The translations under genes were made by a program, and so were the position numbers. The notes beneath the pieces were generated by a model that did no database searches, was not told where the DNA came from, and saw nothing but the letters and a program-made list of their open reading frames with translations. A stretch of 64,000 bases of DNA from Streptomyces sp. NBC_01341 (GTDB lineage Bacteria; Actinomycetota; Actinomycetes; Streptomycetales; Streptomycetaceae), in the NCBI RefSeq assembly GCF_035946055.1, contig NZ_CP108364.1:1116001-1180000 (forward strand). Direction: 5' to 3'. Below, in pieces: positions 52,584 to 61,475 of this stretch (its first letter is position 1; each line of letters opens with the position of its first letter).

Positions 52584-53672
52584 TCAGCCCCGTGTCCTGG
52601 CCGCGCACTCCGTCACGGCGGTGCGCAGGCTGCCCGAGCGAGCCAGCAGGTCACGCTGGATCCGCGCCCCTGTCCCCCGCGTCTCCACGTCCCGCAGCGC
52701 CTTCTCCGCCGGCCCGAGGTCGCCGCTCTCCTCCAGCGCGTCGCTCACATGGGCGAGCAGGGCGCGTGCCACATCGGCCGCCGGAGCGGGGCACATGGTG
52801 CGGGGGTCGAGCAGCTGTCCGTCCATGCCGGAGCGGCCGGCCTGCCATGCGGCCATGCGGAGCGTGCTCACGGCCACCGGGTCCGGCTCCGTCCCCGTCC
52901 GCCAGTCGCGTGCGGCCGTCTCGACGAGACCGCGCGCGAGGGTGGCCAGCAGCACGGTGTCGGCGGGGTCCAGGCACACATCGGCGACCCGGATCTCCAC
53001 CGTGGGGTAGCGGTACGAAAGCCGGGCGTCGAAGTAGATCATCCCCTCGTCGCGCAGCACCCCGGTGGCGACCAGGGCGCGCACTCTGTCGTGATAGGCG
53101 TCGGCGGATCCGAACACCTCCACCGGTCCGGCGGACGGCCAGCGCCCCCACACCCTGCTCCGGTAGCTGTCGTAGGAGGTGTCCCTGCCCTGCCAGAAAG
53201 GGGAGTTCGCGCTCAGGGCGAGCAGGACCGGGAGCCAGGGACGCATCCGGTCGAGTACGGCGACGCCCTCCTCGTCGGAGTCCACCGACACGTGCACGTG
53301 GCAGCCGCCCGTCAGCTGTTCCTGCGCCGTCAGGCCGAACCGCTCCGCCAGCCACCGGTAGCGCTCGTCCTCCCCGATGGACGGGCTCACCGGGAGCGGC
53401 GAGGTGGCCAGGGCCGCCACACCGGCGCCCGCGTGCGCGGCGCTGCGCGCCGCCTCGGCCCGCGAGCGGCGTATCTCCTCGGCGATGTCCGTCATCGTGG
53501 CGCACGGCCGGGTGGCGAACTCCAGTTGCTGGTCGTGGAGCTCGGACTCGAAGGCCGACTCCCCCTCGGCCCGCCGTTCGGCCAGGGCCAGCACGGCCGT
53601 CGACAGTGCCTGCGGCTCGCCGCTCTCCGCGTCCACGAGCAGCAGCTCTTCCTCGACACCGACAGTCCGCAC
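52584..53672 (-). CDS. carboxylate-amine ligase, glutamate-cysteine ligase 2 (YbdK) family
   Basis: A 362-residue ATP-grasp-like glutamate-cysteine ligase type 2. VRTVGVEEELLLVDAESGEPQAL is the start of the family, with GVEEEL as a metal-binding motif; QLEFATRP, GCHVHVSVDS, ANSPFWQGRDTSYDSYR and RYPTVEIRVADVC follow. YbdK-type enzymes have weak glutamate-cysteine ligase activity; actinobacteria use related proteins in cofactor or thiol metabolism. GTG was chosen because AAGGGG lies 7 nt upstream and the family N-terminus starts there. Confidence 0.9.
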   Translation of the reverse strand: MRTVGVEEELLLVDAESGEPQALSTAVLALAERRAEGESAFESELHDQQLEFATRPCATMTDIAEEIRRSRAEAARSAAHAGAGVAALATSPLPVSPSIGEDERYRWLAERFGLTAQEQLTGGCHVHVSVDSDEEGVAVLDRMRPWLPVLLALSANSPFWQGRDTSYDSYRSRVWGRWPSAGPVEVFGSADAYHDRVRALVATGVLRDEGMIYFDARLSYRYPTVEIRVADVCLDPADTVLLATLARGLVETAARDWRTGTEPDPVAVSTLRMAAWQAGRSGMDGQLLDPRTMCPAPAADVARALLAHVSDALEESGDLGPAEKALRDVETRGTGARIQRDLLARSGSLRTAVTECAARTRG

Positions 53673-53815
53673 CTTCGCACCCCTTTTTTTGCCGCCTGCT
53701 CCCCGTTCACACCGGCGGGTACCCCGGGGGGTCCCTTTCAAGTGTGCGCTTTCGGGGTGCGCGGCCGGAGGCGTCGTTCCGGCCGGGTTCTCCGGCCCGT
53801 CGGTGCGGGAAGCGT

Positions 53816-54046
53816 CTACCGGCGGGCCCTCCTGCGGAAGAAGTAGGCCCCGCAGAGCAGTCCGGCGACGAAGACGCCGAGCAGCGCCGCCCAGAGCGGC
53901 ATCGTGACCTCGGGGATGATCACACGGATGGTGACCTCGTCCGTGTTCACGCAGATGAAGACGAGAGCCAGCACCGCGAGGAGGGTGACGGCGATCCGCG
54001 CGGGCGTGAAGGCCCCGGTGCCTCTGGATACGTCCTTGGGGCTCAT
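53816..54046 (-). CDS. LapA/DUF1049 small membrane protein
   Basis: A 76-residue protein with two hydrophobic helices (RIAVTLLAVLALVFICVNTDEV and LWAALLGVFVAGLLCGAYF) and a basic C-terminus, the DUF1049/LapA layout. TDEVTIRVIIPEVTMPL between the helices is the conserved core. Role in Gram-positive bacteria is unknown. The frame extends upstream but only in low-complexity sequence. Confidence 0.85.
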   Translation of the reverse strand: MSPKDVSRGTGAFTPARIAVTLLAVLALVFICVNTDEVTIRVIIPEVTMPLWAALLGVFVAGLLCGAYFFRRRARR

Positions 54047-54164
54047 GCGCGGCCCTTTCGCTGGGTCATGGGGTTCCGGGGCCGGGAGCGGCGGTCCCCG
54101 GCCCCCAGGATGCATCCACCGCCGGTCCGGTGGGCGGTGGAGCGGGCCGTACGGGTGAGGAGGG

Positions 54165-55940
54165 TCAGCCGACGACGGGGAGCTCCAGGACCCCGGTGTC
54201 CTGGGGGGCGCTGACGACGGTGACGGGCTTGACGCCCCGGTTGCCGAAGTACGCGTCATCGCTCGCGGCGATCACGAACCGCAGCCGGTGCCCGGTGTCG
54301 TACCGGTGCACGATGCCCGGCAGCTCGACGGTGAAGGGGCGGGTGACGTCCGGGACGCGTACGGGCGCGACCAGGCGGTTGACGAGTTTCTGGGTCCCGT
54401 CCGGTGCCACGTCGTAGACCTTCGTGAACAGCACGAGCCTGTCGGCGGCGTCACCGCTTCCCTGGGCCCGCTGCGCCTTCGGTGAGACGACCTTCAGCGT
54501 GGCCCTCGGGGCGCCGACCACGTCGAGCGGGGCGGTCAGGGGTGCGCCGGTCCAGTCGAGGTAGGTGCCCTTGATGTCGTACGGTGCCCGGTCGGGCAGG
54601 CCGATGAGGCCGGCCAGGGAGCTCTCGGAGTGGCTGCTCGGCAGGAGCCAGTTGGTGTACGTGCGGCTCCCCCGGACGACGTCCGTGCGGCTGTCCACGA
54701 GGGCGCCGTCACCGGAGAGGTACATCGTGCGGGAGGTGCCGGGCACGGCCGCCGCGGTGCCGTAACCGGAGTCCCAGTCACGGTAGTAGGCGAACTCGGG
54801 TCCCGTGGCGGTGGAGTCGTCGTGCCGGAGGTAGCGGTCGAACCAGGCGAGGATCCGCTGTCCGACGTAACTGGTCTCCAGGTTGCCGGTGGCGAGGTCG
54901 AGTTCGCCGGGCACCGATCCGCCGCTGTGGCCCCAGGCCTGCCAGATCATCTTCGTCGTCGTGCCCCGCGCCTTCAGGGCGCGGTAGGTGGCGGTGGCCT
55001 CGTTGAGGTTGAACAGACTGTCGGCCTGGCCCTGCACGAGCAGGGTCGGCGCTGTGACGCCGGACAGGTAGGAGACGGGTGAGACGCTCCGCGCGTACGT
55101 CAGCATGTCCCGGGTCGCGGCGTCCGGGTAGCGGCCGGAGTTCAGGAGGCGGATGGTCCGGCACGCCTGCGCGGCGAAGTGCAGGCAGGCGGGACTGCCG
55201 AACCGGGACGGGTCGAGGCTCGGCACCAGCAGTGGCTGCCCCTCGCCCATGAGGTAGAAGCCGTTGGTCCACTGCCACTTGAACACACCGGGCGTGCCGG
55301 AGGAGACACCCCCGTCCGCCCCGGCCGCGTTGGGGGCGAGCGAGTACGCCAGGTCGTTCCAGGTGATCAGCGGGACGAGCGCGTCCACGCGGCCGTCGGC
55401 GGAGGCGGTGGCGAGTTGGACCGCTCCGCCGTACGAGCCCCCGATCATGCCGACCACGGGGTCGCCCGGCGCGTCCGTGGTGACGTAGTCGGCCCTGGTC
55501 CCGTCGTCGGCGGCCCGCGTCCCGGCGAGGAAGTCGACGAGGCCGGAGGCGGCCCTGCCGTCGATCGCGGGATCGTCCAGCGTGATGAGGCAGCCCGACT
55601 TGCCGAAGCCCAGGCCGGAGTAGACGAGACCGACGTAGCCGCGTTCGGCGAAGGCCCTGCCGATGGCGTCGGTCGAGCCGTCGGACTTGCTGCCGCCGAA
55701 GCCGTTGGTGGCGAGAACGGCCGGAGCCGGGTGCTGCGCGTCGACACCGGCGGGCCGGTAGAGGTCGGCGTCCACGGTGCACGTGCGGCCGCCCGCACGC
55801 ACGGTGAACTCCAGTGGGGTGACGGTGTACCGGTCCGCCGCCGACGCCTCGGGGGCGGACGTCAGGGCGAGGGGGGCGAGCAGTGCCACCCCGGCGAGCA
55901 AGGTGAGCGGACGGCGGAATCTGGACACGGCACGCGACAC
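54165..55940 (-). CDS. secreted CocE/NonD-type (S15, X-Pro dipeptidyl-peptidase-like) hydrolase
   Basis: A 591-residue exported alpha/beta hydrolase. Residues 1-36 are a signal peptide (RRPLTLLAGVALLAPLALTS, cut after EASA). The nucleophile Ser is in MIGGSYGGAVQLA, the Asp in VQGQADSLFNL and the His in WGHSGGS. The C-terminal jelly-roll domain (GTYLDWTGAPL to the end) is typical of the S15 family. GTG with GGAGG 5 nt upstream decides the start. It probably cuts peptides or esters outside the cell. A TetR-type palindrome precedes it. Confidence 0.9.
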   Translation of the reverse strand: MSRAVSRFRRPLTLLAGVALLAPLALTSAPEASAADRYTVTPLEFTVRAGGRTCTVDADLYRPAGVDAQHPAPAVLATNGFGGSKSDGSTDAIGRAFAERGYVGLVYSGLGFGKSGCLITLDDPAIDGRAASGLVDFLAGTRAADDGTRADYVTTDAPGDPVVGMIGGSYGGAVQLATASADGRVDALVPLITWNDLAYSLAPNAAGADGGVSSGTPGVFKWQWTNGFYLMGEGQPLLVPSLDPSRFGSPACLHFAAQACRTIRLLNSGRYPDAATRDMLTYARSVSPVSYLSGVTAPTLLVQGQADSLFNLNEATATYRALKARGTTTKMIWQAWGHSGGSVPGELDLATGNLETSYVGQRILAWFDRYLRHDDSTATGPEFAYYRDWDSGYGTAAAVPGTSRTMYLSGDGALVDSRTDVVRGSRTYTNWLLPSSHSESSLAGLIGLPDRAPYDIKGTYLDWTGAPLTAPLDVVGAPRATLKVVSPKAQRAQGSGDAADRLVLFTKVYDVAPDGTQKLVNRLVAPVRVPDVTRPFTVELPGIVHRYDTGHRLRFVIAASDDAYFGNRGVKPVTVVSAPQDTGVLELPVVG

Positions 55941-55963
55941 ATGGACCTCCACACCGAGGACAC

Positions 55964-55979
55964 CTTACCGACTGGTAAG
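55964..55979. promoter_or_regulatory. TetR-type palindrome at the secreted hydrolase promoter
   Basis: CTTACC-GACT-GGTAAG is a perfect 6-bp inverted repeat, 24-39 nt upstream of the start. The core is almost the same as TACCGACCGGTA at 19550-19561. No TetR gene is in the window. Confidence 0.5.
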
Positions 55980-56128
55980 TACCGGGCCCGGCCCATGCTG
56001 TGACACGGCTCATACCGATGTCAACGCACTGGAGCGGGGTTTCGCAGGATGATTCCGCCGGCGCGCGGCGGAACCGGCACGGGGCCCGCCACGGACCGAC
56101 GCCGGGACGGGCAACGACTGACGCGGCC

Positions 56129-57073
56129 TCAGATCAGCGCCGGAACCTGCACCGTGAGCGTGCAACGGCCGCCGTCGGCGGGTGCGTCGAGCACGGCGGG
56201 CACGCCGAGCGGGACGGTCAGCGCGGTGGGGCCGTGGCCGAAGCCCAACTCCTCGACCACCGGCACACCGAGCCCGCCGAGCCGGTCGGCGAGTACCGCC
56301 CGCACCTGCTCGTACGGCCCGCAGTCCTGCCACGATCCGCAGGCCACACCCGATATCCCGTCCAGCGCACCGATGCGCAGCAGCCGCGTCAGGATGCCGT
56401 CGAGGCGGTACGCGTCCTCGGTGATGTCCTCGATCATGAGCAGGCCGCCGCGGGCGGACGTCCGGGCTCCCGGGGTGCCCGCGTCGGCGGCGAGCAGGCT
56501 CACGCAGCCGCCGTAGGTGACGCCGCGGGCGCTGCCGGGAACCAGCGCGGCCGCCCCGTCCAGCCCCAGGGTGCGCACCGTGTCGGGTTCGAACAGCGTG
56601 GACCGCAGGCCGGCCTGGGTGGCCTCGTCCTTCAGGAACACCTCGGTGGCGACCATCGGGCCGTGCAAGGTCGAGAATCCGGCCCGGAGTGCGAACGCCT
56701 CGTGCAGGACGGTGATGTCGCTGTAGCCGACGAAGGCCTTGGGCCCGGCGGCCCGGATCGCCGGCCAGTCCAGGAGATCGACCATGCGGTGGGCGCCGTA
56801 CCCTCCCCGCGCGCACAGCACGGCATCGACGGACGGGTCGCACCACGCCTCCTGGAGGTCGCGTGCACGGTTCTCGTCCGTACCCGCGAGGTGGCCCAGC
56901 TCCGGGTGCGTGTCGCGCACGTGGGGGGCCACCACCGGGTCGAGGTCCCAGCCCCGCAGCAGGTCGAGGCCGCGCTCCAGACGGTCGGCGGGCACGGGCC
57001 CGCTGGGTGCGACGACGGCGACCCGGGCTCCGGGCCTCAGCCGCGCCGGACGGACGAGCGGTTCCAGGGTCAC
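56129..57073 (-). CDS. S66 family LD-carboxypeptidase
   Basis: A 314-residue MccF/LdcA-type serine peptidase. The nucleophile is in FVGYSDITVLHEA, the Glu in LLMIEDITEDAYRLD and the His in ELGFGHGPTALTVPLG; RGGYGAHRMVDLLDW and GGCVSLLAA are also family motifs. Such enzymes remove the terminal D-amino acid of tetrapeptides from cell-wall turnover, or cut related amides. GTG overlaps the S9 peptidase stop as GTGA. Last gene of the peptidase cluster. Confidence 0.93.
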   Translation of the reverse strand: MTLEPLVRPARLRPGARVAVVAPSGPVPADRLERGLDLLRGWDLDPVVAPHVRDTHPELGHLAGTDENRARDLQEAWCDPSVDAVLCARGGYGAHRMVDLLDWPAIRAAGPKAFVGYSDITVLHEAFALRAGFSTLHGPMVATEVFLKDEATQAGLRSTLFEPDTVRTLGLDGAAALVPGSARGVTYGGCVSLLAADAGTPGARTSARGGLLMIEDITEDAYRLDGILTRLLRIGALDGISGVACGSWQDCGPYEQVRAVLADRLGGLGVPVVEELGFGHGPTALTVPLGVPAVLDAPADGGRCTLTVQVPALI

Positions 57074-59070
57074 GGCTTCAGCTCCAGCAGCGGCACGTCG
57101 GGCAGGTCGATGCCGAACGTCTGCGCGTAGAGGGAGAGTTCTGCCTCCAGTGCGCGCCGCACGGTGTCGGCGCGCCGGAAGCCGTGGCTCTCCCCCTCGA
57201 AGGCGAGGTAGGCATGGGGCACCCCGCGGCCCTCGATCGCCGCGAGGAAGCGGTCGCACTGGGCGGGCGGGCAGATCGGGTCGTCGAGCCCCTGGAGCAG
57301 CACGAACGGGGCGGTGAGACCGTCGACGCGGTTGACGGGTGAACGCTCGCGGTAGCGCTCCGGCACCTCGGCGTACGGGCCGACGAGCGATTCGAGGTAC
57401 CGGGACTCGAAGTCGTGCGTCTCGCCGGTCGCCCACCCCTCCAGGTCGAGGATCGGGTAGCTGATGGCCCCGCAGGCGTAGACATCCGTCCGGGTGAGGG
57501 ACGCGGCGGCCGTCCATCCTCCGGCGCTGCCGCCCCGGATGGCGAGCCGGTCACGGTCCGCCGAGCCCTCCTCGGCCAGGCCCAGCGCGACGGCGGCGCA
57601 GTCCTCGACGTCGACCACGCCCCACTGCCCGCGGAGCCGTTCGCGGTAGGCGCGGCCGTATCCGGTCGAGCCCCCGTAGTTGACCTCGGCGACACCGAAG
57701 CCCCGGGAGGTGAAGTAGGCGATCTCCAGGTCGAGCACCAGTGGGGAGCGGCCGGTGGGCCCGCCGTGCGCCCAGATCACGAACGGCGGCGGCGCACCCT
57801 CGGGCCCGGTGCGGTCGGGGTGGCGCGGCGGGTACACGTGTGCGTGGATCTCGCGCCCGCCCGGCCCCATGAAGGTGCGGATCACGGGCTCGGGGCAGTA
57901 GGCGGGGTCGACCGCGTCCTGATGGGCCGAGCCGATGGTCCGGGTGTGGCCGGTGGCGGTGTCCAGCTCGACCACCTCGTACGACGTGTGGGGGCTCGCG
58001 GCGATCCCGATGACCCGGGTGTCCTGCACGGCGAGTGTCTCGGCCCAGGCGGTCCAGGGCCCCACCGCGTCGACCAGTTCACGGGTCTCGGGATCGAGGA
58101 CTCCGAGGGCGGTGGTGCCCCGGCCGTGGATGACGGCGATCAGGCCGTTGTCCAGCAGCCGGAACCAGCGCAGGCCGATCCTCCACAACGGCCCGCCGAA
58201 CTCCTCGTCGTGCACGGCGCAGAGCCGGGTGCTGGGCACGACGCCGCCGGCCGCGGCGTCCGGCCTGATGCGCTGGAGCTCCCACCAGCCCCCGAGGTCC
58301 GAGACGAAGACCAGCGAGCCGTCCCGGTCCCACTCCACCTGGACGACCGACTCGTCCGTGTCCCCGACGAGGGGGCGCGCCCCGGTGAACGCGCCCTCCG
58401 GTGTGACCTCGGCGAACATCACGACGGTGCCGTCCCACGGCATCTCCGGGTGGTCCCAGGCGATCCAGGCGACGCGCCGGCCGTCGTGCGACAGCCTGGG
58501 CCCCGTGACGAAGCGGTGCCGGCCGTCGCTGAGTTCACGTACCGCGGCACGGTCGTCCGCCGCCGATCCGTCGAGCGGCACCGCGGCGATCACCCGGCGT
58601 ACGTCGGTGGGCGCGTCGCCGGTGAACTCCTCCAGCACGCACCACACCTCACCGCGGTCGAGGTGCACCTCCGGGTCCACCCAGCGCAGCCCCTCGCCGG
58701 TGCCGGACACGGGGGTGAGCGGCCGCGGCCCGCCCTGTCCGTCCGGCTCGTAGGCGTACAGCCGCTGGTCTGCGTGGTGGACGAACACGACCAGGGGCCC
58801 GCCCTCGTCGCGTGCCGTGCCGGCCCACGGGGTGCCGCCGTACTCGATCACGCGGCTGCGCGGGTTCCACGGTGCGGGGAGCACGGACTCGGTGCCGCCG
58901 TCGGCCCGGCGGCGCACGAGCGCCCGGCGGCCGTCCTCGGCCGGGCGCGGTTCCGTCCACCAGATCTCGTCGCCGACGGTGCCGACGAACTCGGGCTTGC
59001 CGTCGTGCGAGGCGGCGAGTGCCGCGTCGACCGGTGACGGCCACGTGCCGTACGCCGCTGTGGTCACCAT
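57070..59070 (-). CDS. S9 family prolyl oligopeptidase-like serine peptidase
   Basis: A 666-residue peptidase. The N-terminal beta-propeller (RAADGGTES-type blades, about 1-390) covers an alpha/beta-hydrolase domain. The nucleophile is in IRGGSAGGWTAAASL, the Asp in LQGLDDPICPP and the His in GESHGFRRAD; HGGPTGRSPLVLDLEIAYFTSRGFGVAEVN is the oxyanion region. No signal peptide, so it is cytoplasmic. GGGGGG lies 7 nt before the ATG. It follows the M20 gene by 21 nt and overlaps the S66 gene. Confidence 0.94.
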   Translation of the reverse strand: MVTTAAYGTWPSPVDAALAASHDGKPEFVGTVGDEIWWTEPRPAEDGRRALVRRRADGGTESVLPAPWNPRSRVIEYGGTPWAGTARDEGGPLVVFVHHADQRLYAYEPDGQGGPRPLTPVSGTGEGLRWVDPEVHLDRGEVWCVLEEFTGDAPTDVRRVIAAVPLDGSAADDRAAVRELSDGRHRFVTGPRLSHDGRRVAWIAWDHPEMPWDGTVVMFAEVTPEGAFTGARPLVGDTDESVVQVEWDRDGSLVFVSDLGGWWELQRIRPDAAAGGVVPSTRLCAVHDEEFGGPLWRIGLRWFRLLDNGLIAVIHGRGTTALGVLDPETRELVDAVGPWTAWAETLAVQDTRVIGIAASPHTSYEVVELDTATGHTRTIGSAHQDAVDPAYCPEPVIRTFMGPGGREIHAHVYPPRHPDRTGPEGAPPPFVIWAHGGPTGRSPLVLDLEIAYFTSRGFGVAEVNYGGSTGYGRAYRERLRGQWGVVDVEDCAAVALGLAEEGSADRDRLAIRGGSAGGWTAAASLTRTDVYACGAISYPILDLEGWATGETHDFESRYLESLVGPYAEVPERYRERSPVNRVDGLTAPFVLLQGLDDPICPPAQCDRFLAAIEGRGVPHAYLAFEGESHGFRRADTVRRALEAELSLYAQTFGIDLPDVPLLELKP

Positions 59071-59091
59071 GTGGATTCCCCCCGTAGTCGG

Positions 59092-60435
59092 TCAGGCGTT
59101 GCGCAGGAAGTGGTCCAGGACCCGGACGCCGAAGTGCAGGGCGTCGACGGGGACGCGCTCGTCGACCCCGTGGAACAGCGCCTGGTAGTCGAAGCCGACG
59201 GGCAGCTTCAGCGGTGAGAAGCCGTAGCCGGTGATGCCGAGCCGGAAGAACTGCTTGGCGTCCGTGCCGCCCGACATGCAGAACGGGACGACGTGGGCGT
59301 CCGGGTCGAACAGTTCCAGCGCGGCCCGCATCCCGGCGTAGGTCGGTGAGTCGACCGGCGCCTGCAGGGCGACCTCCTCGTGGTCGAACTCCCACGTCAC
59401 ACCGGGCCCGGTCAGGCGGTCGAGGGTCTCGCGGAACTCGTCCTCACCACCGGGTACCATGCGCCCGTCGATGTGGGCGGTGGCGTGTCCGGGGATCACG
59501 TTGACCTTGTAACCGGCTTCCAGCATGGTCGGGTTGCTGCTGTTGCGTATGGTCGGCTCGATCAGCGCGGCGGCCGGGCCGAGCTTGCCCAGGAGTTCGT
59601 CCACGTCGAAGCCGGGTGCGTCGGGGTCGACGCGGATGTGGTGCAGTGCGGCGATCTCGACGAGTGCCGCGCGTACGGTCGGTGTCAGCCGCACCGGCCA
59701 CTCGTGCTCGCCGATGCGCGCGACGGCGGCCGCGAGGGCGCTGACGGCGTTGGACCTGTTGACCTTGGAACCGTGGCCGGCCTTGCCCTCCGCGGTCAGC
59801 TTCAGCCAGCCCGTCCCGCGCTCGCCGGCCCCCACGGGGTAGAGCGCCAGGCCGGGGCCCGCGTGGAAGGTGAACGCGCCGGACTCGCTGATGCCCTCGG
59901 TGCAGCCTTCGAAGAGTTCGGCGTGCCGGTCCGCGAGGAACCCGGCCCCGTCGTTCGCGCTGGCCTCCTCGTCGGCCGTGTAGGCGATGACGATGTCACG
60001 GCGCGGGCGGACGCCGGCGCGGGCCCAGGCCCGGACGACGGAGAGGACCATCGCGTCCATGTTCTTCATGTCGACGGCGCCGCGTCCCCACACGACACCG
60101 TCGCGCACCTCACCGGAGAAGGGGTGGACCGTCCAGTCCGCGGCCTCGGCGGGCACCACGTCGAGGTGTCCGTGCACGAGCAGGGCGTCGGCCGACGGAT
60201 CGGTGCCCTCGATCCGGGCGACCACGTTCGTCCGGCCCGGTGTGCGCTCCAGGAGGGCGGGTTCCAGGCCCGCGTCGGCCAGCCGTTCGGCGACGTACTC
60301 GGCGGCAGGACGTTCCCGGCAGGTGCCGTCCCCGCGGTTGGTGGTGTCGATCCGGATCAGTTCGGAGGTGAACCTCACCGATTCGTCGAGCGCCCGCTCG
60401 TCGACCGGTCCGTCCGGGTTGCCCGTCTCAGCCAT
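59092..60435 (-). CDS. M20 family metallopeptidase (dipeptidase-like)
   Basis: A 447-residue di-zinc peptidase. Zinc-site motifs are LLVHGHLDVVPAEA, WGRGAVDMKNMDAM (bridging Asp), AYTADEEAS (catalytic Glu) and the terminal LFHGVDERVPVD. The lid domain carries EAGYKVNVIPGHATAHIDGR. The start MAETGNPDG overlaps the DppA stop by 8 nt. It cleaves dipeptides or N-acyl amino acids; the position beside DppA suggests use of released peptides. Confidence 0.94.
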   Translation of the reverse strand: MAETGNPDGPVDERALDESVRFTSELIRIDTTNRGDGTCRERPAAEYVAERLADAGLEPALLERTPGRTNVVARIEGTDPSADALLVHGHLDVVPAEAADWTVHPFSGEVRDGVVWGRGAVDMKNMDAMVLSVVRAWARAGVRPRRDIVIAYTADEEASANDGAGFLADRHAELFEGCTEGISESGAFTFHAGPGLALYPVGAGERGTGWLKLTAEGKAGHGSKVNRSNAVSALAAAVARIGEHEWPVRLTPTVRAALVEIAALHHIRVDPDAPGFDVDELLGKLGPAAALIEPTIRNSSNPTMLEAGYKVNVIPGHATAHIDGRMVPGGEDEFRETLDRLTGPGVTWEFDHEEVALQAPVDSPTYAGMRAALELFDPDAHVVPFCMSGGTDAKQFFRLGITGYGFSPLKLPVGFDYQALFHGVDERVPVDALHFGVRVLDHFLRNA

Positions 60436-61261
60436 ACTGTTCCTCCACGGCGGCCGACACGATCGTCGTCACCGCCTTGAACGTGCGAATTCCTTCGTAC
60501 ATCGTCCCGCTGGTATAGGCGACGCGCCGCTCGCCGCTCGGCGCCACGCCGGGGACCACGGTCGCGGCCGCCGCCAGATGTGCGGCGTCGAACTCCAGCT
60601 CCACCGTGCGGGGACCGCCCGTCACCGGGGCGTGGCGGACCGCGATCGAGGTTGCGCCTGCTGCCGCCGCACGGATGTCGGCGGCGGTGCGGGCCGGGGT
60701 GCGGCACACGGCCGCGTACCGCGAGACGTGGTCCTTCACCGCGACCTTGCGGGCGTCCGGGGCGTAGAGGCCGGCGTCCTCGCAGGTCAGGTCGTCCCCG
60801 GTGACCAGGACGACCGGTACGCCGTACTCGGCGGCGACATGCGCGTTGAGCAGTCCCTCGCTCGCGCGGACGCCGTCCAGCCAGACCCCGGTGATGGAGT
60901 TGGCCAGGTAGGTGTGGGCGAGCACGCCCTCCGCGCCGGCGCCCGTGTGGTAGCCGACGAAGGCGACCGCGTCGACGTCCCCGTGCTGGATGCCCTCGAC
61001 CATCGAGAGGGACTTGTGTCTGCCGGTGATCATCCGGACGCGCTCGTCGAGCTGTTCCAGGAGCAGGTTGCGCATGGTCCAGTGCGCCTCGTTGACGAGC
61101 ACCTCGTCGGCGCCGCCGTCGAAGAAGCCGAGAGCCGCCGCGTTCACGTCGGAGGTGAACATCGACCGGCACCGCTCCCACTGCGGTGTCCCGGGCAGCA
61201 CATCGGCCGGCCAGGTCACTCCGGTGGCGCCCTCCATGTCGGCGCTGACGAGGATCTTCAC
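60428..61261 (-). CDS. dppA: M55 family D-aminopeptidase (DppA)
   Basis: A 277-residue DppA-type zinc aminopeptidase. ILVSADMEGATGVTW holds the first metal ligands (Asp, Glu), VGYHTGAGAEGVLAHT the His residues and VNEAHWTMRNL another conserved stretch. DppA removes N-terminal D-amino acids, e.g. from D-Ala-D-Ala. GTG was chosen because the family begins there; AGGA lies 9 nt upstream. It is the first gene of the M55-M20-S9-S66 cluster, which together could degrade cell-wall-derived peptides. Confidence 0.92.
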   Translation of the reverse strand: MKILVSADMEGATGVTWPADVLPGTPQWERCRSMFTSDVNAAALGFFDGGADEVLVNEAHWTMRNLLLEQLDERVRMITGRHKSLSMVEGIQHGDVDAVAFVGYHTGAGAEGVLAHTYLANSITGVWLDGVRASEGLLNAHVAAEYGVPVVLVTGDDLTCEDAGLYAPDARKVAVKDHVSRYAAVCRTPARTAADIRAAAAGATSIAVRHAPVTGGPRTVELEFDAAHLAAAATVVPGVAPSGERRVAYTSGTMYEGIRTFKAVTTIVSAAVEEQYG

Positions 61262-61475
61262 GGTGCGCGGTCCTGTCGCTGGTCGGTCGGTCCCCCGCCC
61301 GTCTCCGGGAAGAGGATCTTCGTGCCGCATCACGGTACGCGCCGCAGCAGCACCGGACCAGAGCCTCCGTGATCTGTCACTGGTCCAGTCCGGTGACAGT
61401 CGTCCGGCCGGCGGGCGCCGGACCCGTGACAGCCGTCCGCCTCCGCGCGGTGCACGGCGGCGGACGGCTCCTGGA

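Noticed and set aside
53684..53690. run of seven T as a programmed frameshift site
   Set aside because: It lies upstream of the carboxylate-amine ligase start, outside any supported gene.
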